Positions 50,612-61,800 of a stretch of DNA of 64,000 nt are shown here, piece after piece (the first letter of the stretch is position 1; every line of letters begins with the position of its first letter). The notes beneath the pieces were generated by a model that made no database searches, was not told where the DNA came from, and saw only the letters and a program-made list of their open reading frames with translations. Position numbers and translations under genes: made by a program. Origin of the DNA: Choricystis sp. odSpoLacu1 (Eukaryota; Chlorophyta; Trebouxiophyceae); NCBI GenBank assembly GCA_958009055.1, contig OY253652.1:372001-436000 (forward strand), written 5' to 3'.

Positions 50612-52263
50612 CTACAGCACAAACACGGACGGTGGGTACACAAACGCGTAGTCGTGGTCATCGGGCGACGCGGTGGCGTTGGCCACGGCCGCAAGCGCGG
50701 CCCCCGGGCCGATGGAGACACTCGTGACCGCAGCGCCGCCGCCGCGCGAGGACGCGACCTTCTCGGCGCGCAGCGCGGCCACGCGGGGTGGCCCACCCGG
50801 CGACGCGGGAGGGGCGACCCGCACCAGCGCGTCCCACTGCTCAGTGGTGGGGCCAGAAGCATCCAGCGTGGCCACCGCGTTGGCGCCGTCGCCACCCTCC
50901 AGCGGCGCGCGCGTCACGTCGAGCCGCACACGCACAAACGCGACGGCCTCCGCGCCCGCCCCGTCCAGGCGCAGACGGGGGGGGGCGCCACCGGCGCCAC
51001 CGCCGCCGCGGGCGGCGCGGGCGGCGGCCAGCAGCTCCGCCAGGGCGGCGTCGGCGCGGGCGAGGCGGGAGCCGGTGACGCCCGCCAGCGGCCACGCCCA
51101 CGCGGGGGACGCGGGGGCGGCCGCGTCGGTGGCGGCGTCACCACCTTCTCCGCCCTCCTCTGCCACGCGCGGCTCCAGCGTCACGGTGCCTCCCTGCGCC
51201 AGCCTGGCTTTCAGAGGGACAGGAGGCACGCCATCGACCAGGGAGGCGACCTCCAGGCGGGCGCCGGGGGCGGACATGTCGAGGACGACAGTCGGCGCGG
51301 CTCCGCCCTCTGCCGCGGCGCGCGCGCCCGCGGCCGCCGCCAGGGCGCCCGCTGCCAGGGGCACGTCCACGGCACCCGGCGCCACACCGTCCACGGGCAC
51401 GCCGTACGCGTTGGCCAGCCAGGCGGGGGGAGGGGCGCCCAGGGAGAGGGGCGCGGCGAGGCGCGCGGTGGACGCGCCCACGACACGGACGCGGACGCCC
51501 GCCGGCAACATGACGCGAGCCGCGTCCGGCACCTCCACGGAGCGTGGCAGCATGAGGCGCAGGCTGTCAACCGACGCCAGCTGCAGGGTGAGGGGTCCGG
51601 CCAGCGTGAAGGGTGTGAGCGCGAGCGCAGACGGCGACGCGGGTGGCGGCGTCGCGCCAACCGCTGGCACTGCAGCGTCATCCTGCCCCACCACCGTCGC
51701 TGCAGCGGACAGCGGCAACGCGGCGGGCGCACCATCATCCCGCCCCGCGACGACGGCGGCGGCAGCGGCCAGAGTGGCCGCGAGCGCGGGCGTCGGGGGC
51801 GCGCCTCTGCGCGGCGCAGGGGGGGCCGCGTCCACGCCGTCCAGCTCGTGCATAGTCAGCTTGTAGGGCGCGTCGTCGATGGTGAGGGTGATGGATTGTT
51901 CGGAGCCGGTGGTGATCTGGAGTGGCGGGTGGGTGGGTGAAAGGAAGGTGGGAAGAAGGGCCCGGAGTGTGGTGGGCGGGAGCCCCGCTGCTCCCCGCCT
52001 CCGCTGCCCCCGATTTCTGCGCCCCTCGACAGCTGCTTTCTTTCCCCCACTCTCAATCCCCAAACCGGACTCACCACCAAGGACGCGTCGTGCACCCCCG
52101 CCAGCGTGACCTTGGACGCGCGCGCGCCGCTGTCCGCCTGCAGCGCCGCCAGGGCCGCGTCACCGGCCAGGGACGCCATGTTTAATACGTGGGGGGCGAG
52201 CGGGGCTGCTGTCAGCTGGGTGGCCAGCAGCAGCGCCAGCAGCGCGACAATGGTGGGGCGCAT
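50612..52263 (-). CDS. Secreted Ala-rich protein of unknown function
   Basis: Two phase-0 exons (52075-52263, 50612-51916) give 497 residues. MRPTIVALLALLLATQLTAA is a clear signal peptide. The mature part is rich in Ala, Val, Pro and Gly and looks like repeated beta strands: ITLTIDDAPYKLTMHELDGV, LTLQLASVDSLRLMLPRSVE, VTLEPRVAEEGG, RLRLDGAGAEAVAFVRVRLD. No cysteine pairs, catalytic motif or transmembrane anchor stand out, and no family is recognised. A cell-wall or luminal role is a guess. Its start is 384 bp from that of the deaminase-like gene. Confidence 0.7.
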
Positions 52264-52647
52264 TGACTTTGTTTTGTGGAGCGGTTCCGCGTGTTCCGCG
52301 CCACAGGTTTCCGCTCAGGCGGCTGGTTGGTTGGGGCGAGTGTCGGTGTGTGTGTGTGTGTGGGACCAGTGACGGGCGCGGAGCGCACAGGGACGCGGTG
52401 TGTGGCGGAGGAGAGAGAGCAACTTGCGCGTTTTCCTTGGCGAGGCGCTGTCTCTCTGTGGCTCACTTTTTCTCGCAATAAAAAATTGACACAACGCCAA
52501 AGGCAGAGCGCGGGGCGTGGTTTGGTGTGATCCACCCCTCTCTTGTTCCTGTCCACGCCGCACCCTAAAACCACAGCCGCCAGGTTAACGGGCGTCGCGG
52601 GTGGACGCTGTGTGGACACACCCAGTTTTAAGTTTCACAAAACCATC
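52264..52647. other. Divergent spacer, secreted protein / deaminase-like
   Basis: 384 bp between divergent starts. It has a short (GT)n run near 52347-52362 and an AATAAAAAATTG patch near 52478. No gene recognised. Confidence 0.4.
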
Positions 52648-54739
52648 ATGGCCTCCTGGCTCACCATCCCGCCACCCGGCCAACCCTACATCCTGCACAA
52701 CGCCTTCATCCCGGACGCCTGCGTCGTGGAGGCGGGAGGCGGCGCCGGCCCTGGCTCCCCCCCGCGTGGCGCGCGCTCACTGCGCCGCACGATGTCCACC
52801 TCCCCCGACGTCGACTCCCTGCTGCACGTCGACATCAGTGTGGGAGCGGACGGTGAAGTGACCGACATCGAGCCCGCGCGGCCGCGGGGGGGTGGGAGCC
52901 GCGTCGCGGGGGGCGTCACGCTGGTGGACGCGCGGTGTGGCGTCGTGCTGCCCGCATTCTGCGACCTGCACACGCACATAGGTGAGAGGGTGGAGGGAGA
53001 GAGACATGTGCTGTGTCGCGGTTGAGGGGAGAGCGCAGGGTGGCGGGCTGGGCGGGGAGGGGATCGATGGGGCAGGCCGACTAGACAAAAAAGGAACCTG
53101 CGAAACCAACGGTCCACCCTCACCCACCCACACAGACAAGTCCCACACCTGTGAACGCTCCCGCAACGCGTACGGCTCCCTCTCCGGAGCCGACCGCTCC
53201 ACCGCGCGCGACGCGGCGCTGTGGTCGCCGGAGGATGTGGCGCGGCGCATGGAGTTTTCTGTTGCCTGTGCTTACGCGCACGGCACCGCCGCCCTGCGCA
53301 CCCACCTGATCAACATGGACCCCAAGCAGGTGGAATTGACGTGGCCCGCGTTTGCGGCGGTGCGGGCCAAGTGGGCGGGCAAGGTGAGTGGAAGAGAGGG
53401 TGGGGTTGGGTGGGGGGGAGGCGTCTTCCGCGGGGGTGCGTGTTTTCTTTTTTCGCAACTCTCCCCACCCCCCACCCTTCACAGGTCGAACTCCAAGGCG
53501 TGGCCCTGGTCGTCCTCTCCTACTTCCGGGATGAAGCCGCCGCGTCCGCGCTGGCGGACACGGTGGCTGCACATGGCGGCGTCCTAGGTGCCGCCGTCTG
53601 CTGCGCGGAGAACGGGGGCGACGCGGACGACGAGTGGACGACGTGCCCGGGGGACCGGGATGAGCTGCTGGACCGGTGAGTGTGGGGTTTGGGCGTGTGG
53701 AGGGAGCGAGCTGCTGTTGTGGTTTGGCCTGTTTTTTCAGCCCTCCCCTCTCAAACCACACACACACAGCATATTCGCCCTCGCGTCCTCCCGCTCCCTG
53801 GACCTCGACTTCCACGTCGACGAAAACGGCAACCGGGGCGCCACCGGCCTGCGCGACGTCGCGCGCGCGGCGGTGCGCGCGGGTTTCACCGGCCGCGTCG
53901 TGTGCGGCCACGCCTGCTCCCTGGCCGCCCTCTCCCCCGACGAGCTGGCCGCAACGTTGGCTGTCGTGCGTGCCGCCGGCATCACCGTCGTCTCCCTCCC
54001 CCTCGTCAACGAGTGGACGCAGGACCGCGACCCCGCCGGCCGCCGCACCCCGCGCTGGCGCGGCGTCCCCCCCCTCCTCGAACTCGCCGCCGCCGGCGTC
54101 CCCGTCGCCCTGGCCTCCGACAATGTGCGCGACCAGTTCTACCCGTACGGCGACCACGACATGCTGGCCGTGCTGGCGCGGGCGACGCAGTTGGCGCACC
54201 TCGACACCCCCTACAGCGCGTGGCCTGCCTCGATCACGCGCACCCCCGCCGACGCCATGCGCCTGCCCCATCTAGGCCGTGTTGCCGTGGGCCAGCCCGC
54301 CCACTTTGTCGTGTTCCGGGCGCGCGCGTATTCAGAGTTGTTTTCGAGGCCGCAGGGGGATCGGGTGGTGGTGCGCGGGGGGAGGGCGATCGAGGCGCGG
54401 GTGCCGGACTACGAGACTCTGTACTCGGCGGCTGCCTCCGTGGCCCCACCCCGCGGGTTTGGGGGGGCGGGGTATGGCGGGCGGCTGAGCCCTGCGCCCT
54501 CGGGCGGGCTGGATGGAGGGGTGGGCGGCAACAGAGCCGCCACCACCAACGGCGGCGCGCGGGGCCTGGACGGTGGCGTCGTCACCGACGCGCGAGCCCT
54601 GCACGGCGGCAAGGCCAGGCTGGCCACCGTGCCCGAGACTGGAGGGCGGGGTGGGGAGGGGGTGCGCCTGGCGGCGGCTACAGCGGTCGGCGCGGCGGTC
54701 GGGGGGGGCGTCGCGTGGGCGCTGCTGCGGCGCAAGTGA
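52648..54739 (+). CDS. Cytosine-deaminase-like amidohydrolase with C-terminal tail anchor
   Basis: Four exons (52648-52981, 53136-53383, 53485-53675, 53770-54739) give 580 residues. The amidohydrolase metal site is visible: LPAFCDLHTHIDKSHT, LDLDFHVDENGN, RVVCGHACSLAALS and VPVALASDNVRDQFYPYGDH followed by DML. This set matches the bacterial CodA/TrzN-like branch of cytosine deaminases, which release ammonia from cytosine or related rings; substrate is inference. After the barrel comes a Gly/Ala-rich linker (~140 residues), then the hydrophobic RLAAATAVGAAVGGGVAWAL ending LRRK, which fits a tail anchor in an organelle or ER membrane. Such an anchor is unusual in this family. Confidence 0.85.
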
Positions 54740-54881
54740 GAAGAATTTTGTATTCTGTTGCTCTCAAGGCCTGATCACTTTTCATTGAGTAAAACTACAT
54801 GCAGTTTAAAAAAATCACAGACGGTGTGTGCGGAGTGGGCGTGGCAGAAACACACTCACACAACCGCGCACCCCTCACAAT

Positions 54882-55325
54882 TCACGTGTCCCACGCGTCC
54901 AAGCCCCACACCGCGTCATCAGGCAGCAGGGACACATGCACCTCCGCATACCCGGCCGGCACGGCGGCCACACACGCGCGCACAACGGTCGGCGCGCCGT
55001 CAAGGCCGCCGTCCAGCGCGCCGCTGCGCCTCACCTCCACCTCACACACGCCGCACGACCCGGTGCAGCAGCCCAGCACGATGGGGGACATGGCGCCCGC
55101 GTCTCCCGCTGCTGCGGCGGCTGCGTCCACGGCTTCCAGCAGGGGGTCGCCAGGCACCGCGTCGACCGACGCGCACCGCCCGTCGGGCAGCGTGAACGTC
55201 AGTTTGACAGGTGGCGTGGCGTGGACGGCTGGAGAGCATGCCCATGTGGATGGCCGTGACCTGTGACTGGACGGAGCCAGGCGGGGCGGGGGGCGGGAGA
55301 GTGCGCGTGCCGGGAGGGTGCGCAT
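54882..55325 (-). CDS. 2Fe-2S ferredoxin-domain protein
   Basis: 147 residues from the ATG at 55325. The leader MRTLPARALSRPPPRLAPSS with HRSRPS is basic and Ser/Pro-rich, like an organelle presequence. The ferredoxin fold follows: VKLTFTLPDGRCASVDAVPG, then MSPIVLGCCTGSCGVCEVEV and TVVRACVAAVPAG. Cluster ligands fit C-x4-C-x2-C plus a distant Cys. The pattern is closer to short plant FdC-like or YfaE-like ferredoxins than to photosynthetic PetF, which has a longer loop. Electron partner unknown. The gene is convergent with the deaminase-like gene (142 bp between stops). Confidence 0.82.
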   Translation of the reverse strand: MRTLPARALSRPPPRLAPSSHRSRPSTWACSPAVHATPPVKLTFTLPDGRCASVDAVPGDPLLEAVDAAAAAAGDAGAMSPIVLGCCTGSCGVCEVEVRRSGALDGGLDGAPTVVRACVAAVPAGYAEVHVSLLPDDAVWGLDAWDT

Positions 55326-56057
55326 CTCTGGCCGTCGTTTCGTTGTTTTGTTTGTGACCCTCTCTTTTCTCGGTTGCCACACAACCACAAAATTTTCAAG
55401 GGCCCGTGTGTGGGTGGCGGGAGCCGTCCTCATCGTGTGATGACGCCCCGTTCCCTCCTTTGTGCTTGCAAAAAGAAAAAAACCGCGCTAGGGGGAAAGC
55501 GCGCAGGTTGTTCTGTGTGTGTTGCGAGCAGGCGACGCGGGGTGCGACGTGCGCGCACACCGCGGTGGCCCATTTTTTGCCACCACGATGGATGTGTGAG
55601 TGCCCGGAAAGTCCCGACCAAACAAAAACCAAGAAAGGCCAACGTTGCGCGAGTTGTGGGAGCAAAGGAGGGTGGGGCAAGAGAGCGACATCAACAAAGA
55701 TCCGTCAAACGCATGAGGGGTGAGCGCGAAAGGTGTGTTCCAGGTCCAAGCTCTAGAGTCGGCAAAGGAAGAATCGAGGAACGGGGGCCCGCGAGCCAGA
55801 CACCAAAAAAAGGAGGAGGGGGGGCATTGTCGAGGTAGGGTAGAGAAGCGTTCCAACCGTGTGATGGTTGAAACAAGGGAGGGGGGGTGGGGGTGGATTT
55901 CGGGCGGGGCAGAGGCAGTCACAACGGGAGGGCCCAAGTGTGCTCATCGTGGGCCCTCCAGACACGCGGTGTGTGGAGCAGAGATGGTATGGGGGAGAAA
56001 GCAGGGGGGGCTTGGGGGGGGGGCAAGGCACAACTCAAGGCCACGAACCATATCAAC
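55326..56057. other. Spacer with inverted repeats
   Basis: About 730 bp. At 55928-55960 a perfect 9-bp inverted repeat GGAGGGCCC / GGGCCCTCC encloses 15 bp. Hairpins CCAACC/GGTTG (near 55855) and CCAGACAC/GTGTGTGG (near 55959) flank it. A T7 run lies on the minus strand at ~55804. I do not recognise an RNA family. No protein gene. Confidence 0.4.
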
Positions 56058-57507
56058 TCAGCCCTGGCACCCGCCGCCCGACCCGCACGCCATGGGGGAC
56101 GCGGTGGCGTCCACGTACGCGGCGCGCGCTCTCCTTTCAGCGGCCAGGCCGACGGTGGCGGGCAGCAGGATGCCGGTGAGGGTGCGCGCGGCCAGCGTGG
56201 CGAGCGCGCGCGCGCGAACGATGCACCCGCGGGCGGCAGCACCACCGCCAGGGCCAGCACGACCGCGTCCGCGGCGCGGCGGGTGGTGCCCAGGTTGCCA
56301 GCCGCCAGGGAGGCGAGGAGGAGGGGGCCCGCGGCGGAGGTGGTGGCGGACCGGGCGGCGAGGAGAAGCGCCGCAGAGCGGGCGATCCGCACGCCGGCAG
56401 CCACCCCTTCCCGCGTGCCGGCAGCTGGTTTGACAGCCGCCAGCAGCGCTGTCATGACAGCCAAAAACGCGGCATCAGCAACAGATGCCCAGGATGCAGG
56501 CGCGGGCGCCGCGAGCGCGCCGCGCGCGCGCGCAGCCGCGACGGCGGCCGCCGCGACCGCCACCGCGCCATCGGTCACGCGCCGGGACGCGGACCACGCG
56601 TCCCGGAAGGAGGCTTCATCGCCACGCTCCGCGAACTGGGGCACGGAGAGGAGGGTGGAGCCGCGCGCGGTGAGGCGAGCCGAAGCAGGTGTGGGCGGCG
56701 CCACAGCAGCCGCGGCGCCACCCGCCACCCCTCCTGCCTTGACCGGCTTGTCCACGGGCTCTTCAGGCACCGCCTCCAAAGCAGCCAGCAGGTGGGGCGC
56801 GCCCAACGACCGGGCGGCGCCGGAGACAAGGGTGCAGCCGGGGAGGGCGGCGGCGGCCAGGCGCGCGGCCGACGCGGCGGGGGGGCCTGCGACACAGTAT
56901 TGTCGCGTGGCGCCGGAGCCCAGCAGGGCGTCGCCCAGGGGGCCGACATCGATGCCGATACACAGGCGGGCGGGAGGGGCGCCGGGGGGAGGCGGGACCT
57001 GGGGAAAAGGGAGGGCGGGGAGGAAGGGTGAGGCGGGAAACGCTTGGTTCGCGGGCGTCGCCCTCGTCTGTCGTGCCGCACGCCGCCCGCGCATTCCGCG
57101 CCGGGGTGGCACAGTCGCCCTCCTCTCACCCTCCAAGCACGCCCACTCACCGTGTTCACCGCCTGGTGCAAGTCCGCAGCCAGGCGCAGCAGCGCGTCAA
57201 CAGACGGCGCCACATTGGCGCCGCCGCCGCTGCTCGACGGCCCCGGGCCAGCGGGCTCGCCCTCGCCCCGCGCCTCCGCAGGCGGGCCAAATATGACCGC
57301 AGTGAAAGGTGCAGCGGGCAATTCGGGGGCCACGCCTACGCGGGTGACGCCCGCGAGCGCCAAAACGGCGTCGACGGCACAGGTCACGGCGTGGGCCCAT
57401 GCAATCGCTTGGGTAGGCACGAGCATTGACATGTTTGGAGCATCCAACCTGCCCGCCAAGACGGCAGAGCCGGGGTAGACTCCAAGCTCCGCAACGGGCG
57501 CCTGCAT
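56058..57507 (-). CDS. Nucleotidyl-cyclase-like domain fused to hydrophobic membrane region; frameshifted as assembled
   Basis: Two exons (57151-57507 and 56058-56998). The N-terminal half resembles a class III cyclase homology domain: GVTRVGVAPELPAAPFTAVI, ADLHQAVNT, LCIGIDVGPLGDALLGSGAT and YCVAGPPAASAARLAAAALP then CTLVSGAAR. The usual two metal-binding Asp are not clear, so it may be inactive. The C-terminal half has four to six hydrophobic segments, e.g. DAAFLAVMTALLAAVK and ADAVVLALAVVLPPAG. Within a (GC)n tract at ~56205-56217 the coding frame shifts: downstream, the good frame is ALATLAARTLTGILLPATVG with a stop at 56058, not the frame in which the gene arrives. A two-base repeat change would explain it. 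Confidence 0.6.
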
Positions 57508-57772
57508 AATTTGGGGCGGCGCGTGTGTGGGAGTTGCGCGCGATGTGCGCAGACTGCCTCTCGCGGGCTGGCCGCCGTCAATTGAGGGAGGGAGCTCGGG
57601 CGCGCGCGCCCCGTGCGGGGAAGGTGGGGCGGGGAGGGGCACCTCAGTTGGGGGGACGGGGTGTGTTTCGCCGCGGCGACACAAAAACTGGGACGGTCTC
57701 TGGGGCGCGCAGTTTGTCGTAGACACTCCCCGCAAGGAGAAGCCTCCCCAAAAAACCGGCATCCCGGGGGGC

Positions 57773-58714
57773 ATGCGCGCCACGGCCGTTCACCGCGCCA
57801 CCCTGCGTCTCATGTCGTCGACAGCTCACGCAGCTGGCGACACTGCCCGCGCGCCCGCCCGCGTAACGGTCGCCCGCCTCCCACACCGCGTCGCAGTGGC
57901 CCAGCTGTCGTCCACAGCCGACGACACACACGCCAACTACGACGCAGTGGCGTCCGCAGCAGCAGCTGCCACCGCTACGGGCGCATCGTGCCTGTTCCTG
58001 CCCGAATGTTTTGCTTTCCTCGGCCGCAGCGGTGCAGACACGATTGCTGCTGCGACTCCACTGGAGGGCGACGGCAGTGGCCTCACCCGCTACCGTGACC
58101 TGGCCAAATCCACCGGCTTGTGGCTGTTTTGTGGCGGCTTTGCAGAGGCTGGGGCGCCAGACGGGCGCGTATTTAATTCACACGTCGCAATAAACTCCGA
58201 CGGCGCCACCGCCGCCGTCTACCGCAAAACGCACCTCTTTGACGCTGAATCGTTGCGCGAGTCCGCGTCCACCGCGCCGGGCGGCGAGCTGGTCACCGTG
58301 GACGCCCCCTGTGGCCGCGTCGGCCTCACCGTGTGTTTTGATCTGCGCTTCTCGTCTCTCTACGACGCCCTCGCCTTCAATCACGGCTGCCGCGTCCTGG
58401 CCATCCCTGCCGCTTTTACCATTCCGACAGGGGAAGCACACTGGGAGGTGTTGCTGCGCGCGCGCGCCGTGGAAACGCAGTGCGCCGTCGTGGCGGCCGC
58501 CCAGGTCGGGACACACAACGACAAGCGCGCCAGTTACGGTCACTCGATGGTTGTGGACGCGTGGGGGCGCGTCCTGGCCGACGCGGGGGGCGAGGCAGCG
58601 GGTGGGTTTGTCGTGGCAGACCTGGATGACACCACCGTCGAAGCGGTGCGGCGACGCATGCCGATCGCGCGCCACCGGGAGGCGGGGCGGCGTGCGCTGG
58701 GGTGGCCGGTGTGA
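57773..58714 (+). CDS. NIT1: Nitrilase-superfamily amidase, NIT1-type
   Basis: Single exon of 313 residues, with a ~30-residue Arg/Ala leader and a second in-frame Met (MSSTAHAAGDTARAPARVTV). The Glu-Lys-Cys triad is visible: CLFLPECFAFLGRSG (Glu), AAVYRKTHLFD (Lys), GRVGLTVCFDLRFSSLYDAL (Cys). HWEVLLRARAVETQCAVVAA and YGHSMVVDAWGRVLADAGGE follow the NIT1 branch, whose members hydrolyse deaminated glutathione (metabolite repair); NIT2 (omega-amidase) is the nearest alternative. A mitochondrial or plastid form from the first Met and a cytosolic form from the second are plausible. Its start is 265 bp from the divergent cyclase-like gene. Confidence 0.9.
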   Translation: MRATAVHRATLRLMSSTAHAAGDTARAPARVTVARLPHRVAVAQLSSTADDTHANYDAVASAAAAATATGASCLFLPECFAFLGRSGADTIAAATPLEGDGSGLTRYRDLAKSTGLWLFCGGFAEAGAPDGRVFNSHVAINSDGATAAVYRKTHLFDAESLRESASTAPGGELVTVDAPCGRVGLTVCFDLRFSSLYDALAFNHGCRVLAIPAAFTIPTGEAHWEVLLRARAVETQCAVVAAAQVGTHNDKRASYGHSMVVDAWGRVLADAGGEAAGGFVVADLDDTTVEAVRRRMPIARHREAGRRALGWPV

Positions 58715-58855
58715 GGCTGTGTTTTTTGGGTGGCGTGTGGGTGCTGTGCAGAGACATTCATTGTCTGTGTGTTTGCAGAAGAAAGATTGAGTGGAACGAA
58801 AAGAAAAAAACAGTCTGCTAAAAAAAAACGTCCTTCCACCCACCCTCCCTCCATG

Positions 58856-61800
58856 CTACCCTTTCGTCCTGATTTCGTGCCGCACCAGGGTCAAATTCTG
58901 CGTGAACTTGTCCCGATTCTTGGGCTCCAGGCTGCGCGCCACACCGTCCATCAGCTTGGCCAGGGCGGCCGCGAGCGGAGCACGCCGGTTCGGGGGCTGG
59001 GCGGCGACGACGCGCGCGGTCAAAGCTTCGTACACCCCCTCATTCACCAGGATCAACGGCAGCATGGGCCGCGACAGCGACCACTGGTTGGGACAGTCCT
59101 CAAACAGGGCCACGTCGAACAGGGTGGCCAGGAGGCCGGGGAAGAGGGCGGGGCGGGACGCGAGGTGGGCGCCGAGCGCCGTCGCGGAGGGGAGGGGCGG
59201 GTCGGCGCCGACCCCCCTGAAGTAGAAGCCTGCCAACGCGTCCACGACGGCGGCGCACTGGGACGAGACGACCGCATCCAGCGACTTGAGCCCCGCGTCC
59301 AGGGAGGCCACAATGGCGGCCAGGGTGTCGGTGTCGCGCGCAGCCAGCGCGGGCGCGTGGCCGTGGGCGAGGACGTCGACCAGGCCAAAATAGGCTTTGG
59401 CCACCTTTTTGTGGGCCAGCACGTCGGCCAGGGGCATGGCCAGTGCCAGCCGCAGGGCGACGTCCAGGGCATCGGCCAGGGCGCGGTCGCCGTAGAGGTC
59501 GAAGACAGCAAAGTTGACGTACGAGCCGGAGAGCGCGCGCGTGAGGGCGGTCAAGCACACCCAGGCCCCCTTGTACCAGTTGGTGTAGGGGTCGGCGGCT
59601 GGAATCGGGGTGGCCAGGGCGCGCGCACCATAGGCAACGACGGCGGCCGACACTTCACGAAAGAGGAGGATGCCGCTGGGCGACGACGCGTCAAACGCGA
59701 GGCGCTGCGCCTTGTTCAGCACCAGCTCTGCGTACAGTTTGAGCAGCGGCACACACACCCCCGGGTCGGGGGCCCACGCCGCCACCGCAGCCCTGAGGAC
59801 GGGCGTGTGGGCCGGGTGCAGCCAGTCGAAGACGGCGCCATAGGTGCGGCGCGAGTTGGTGGCGGCCACAACGCCGCGCACGTCGCGCGCGGCGCCCGCG
59901 ACGACGGACGCTGGCACCGCCGCCCTCAGCGCCGCGGGGTCTGCCCCACCCCCACACGCGCCCGCCATCGCGGCCAGCGTCGCCTGAATGGGGGCCACGA
60001 ACGCGCGAAACTTGGGGGGGGTGTCGTCCGCAAAGAGGAGGCGGGCCAGGGTCGCGTGCAGCCCCGTGCGCGCGCGGCCGTGGCGCGCGTCCGCGAGAAA
60101 GGGGAACTGGTCGGCGGTGTGGTGGGCCAGCAGGTAGCGGGTGCCGTCCAGCTGGAGGAGGAGCTTGCCCGACATGTAGCCGGAGGACAGGTCCTGGGGT
60201 TTTGTGGGGTGGGGTGGGTGGGGGTGGGGGTGAGGGAATGAAGAAAAAAAAGACGGCAACCCACACACACACTCCTCCCCTCACTTCCTCCAAACACTCA
60301 CGCTGAACAACTCCAGCGTCTCGTCAATGACGTCGGGCGCCCCCCCAAACGCGCGCAGGTTGGCCGCCACCTTGGCCAACATGGCGTCCAGGACTGCCAA
60401 GTGGTCGCGCAGCCCCGCCCCACTGGCCAGCGCGGCATACACTTTGGACGCGTGGGCCACTTGTTCGCCGACGTACACCTTGCGAAAGGCTTGGCAGAAG
60501 GACAGGAAGGCGAGTTCGAGGCGTTGGCGGGAACGGTCGGCCGCGCGCGCGGGGGCGGCCGCGTCTGCGGTGCGCGAGAGGGCAAAGGCTCGCGCCGCCA
60601 GGTCGCCGTCTGTGCCTTCCTGCGCTTCAGCAGAGGAGGATGATAACAGACGTCCCTTGACCACGGCGCCAATGATGTGGACGAGCCAGGCGAGCTTGCC
60701 TTCCAGGCGGGACAGGTCGGCAGTGGCGGACGGGTTGCCGCCCATGCCGTTGGCAGCTGCCGCCACCGCGTCCGTGTAGGCAGCGGCCAGCGGGTCAAAC
60801 AAGCCTGTCAACAGGGCTGCAGTGCTGCCATACTGGAAGCGGCAAAGGTGGGGCAGGGCGTCCAGCTGGTCGGAGAGCGACCCCTCATCCCCATCGAGCG
60901 GGGACCCATCGTCGCTGCCCAGGCACGACGCCCCCCCCTCCAGCCTCGAGCAGATGTAGGCGCGCGTGATCTTGGGCACGTGCTCATCCAGGAGGGAGGG
61001 GGCGCCCCCTTTCAGGTAGGGCATCGACGTCACGAGGCGCGACCACAGGCCGAGCAGGTAAAACACAGACCCCGCCGCCCACTCCCAGGACGCGAGCGAC
61101 GACACGGTGAAGTCGGCCACCGCACTGATCCAGACCGCGTACCCGTCCACCGCCACCAGCTCGGACAGCTGGTAGTTGGTCTTCAGGCGGCCGAGCAGGC
61201 GGCAAAACTCGTGGTAGCACCCGTGGTCTGTCAGGCCCCTCCGCGCCGCCAGAATGGCCAGGGTGCCGTCCACCAGGGAGGCGAGGTAGGTGCCGCGCTC
61301 TGTGTCGCCGGCGAAGAGGGAGCGGCGCACGGATGCGAGGCGGACGAGGCACTCGAGGCAGAGCGTGGCGAGGGGCGGGGTGGAGGACGCATAGATAGCG
61401 AAAAATAGAGAAGGCGTCGACGGCGACGCAGCGGACGCACGCCACGAAGTCGGCACCTGAATTGTGCCCAGGTCGTCCGCCGATTCATCGACGCACGTGC
61501 CCACAAAGTCAAAGGACAGGCAGGTCAGCGCGGTCGCGGCCGCCGCTTCGCGCAGGCGCCCGTCGTCCCCCGCGCCGTCGGGCGGGGGGCCCAGGGCGCG
61601 CAACTCGTCCAGGGAGGTGGTGAAGATGGCCAGGAGGGAGGTGTCGCGAAAAGAGACGGCGACGCGGCTGGTGGGTTGGACAGGAGAGGGTGTGAGTTTT
61701 TTGTTGTTGTTGTTTCGCGTTGCCCGTGTTTCTTCTCCCCCCCACTCCACACACACTCACCGGTGCTGCGTCAGGGTGCGCCCAGGGCACGGCACGTTGA

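Noticed and set aside
58730..60241. 503-residue plus-strand frame opposite exportin-7
   Set aside because: Antisense shadow of the conserved C-terminal exon; His/Gly/Arg-rich and featureless.
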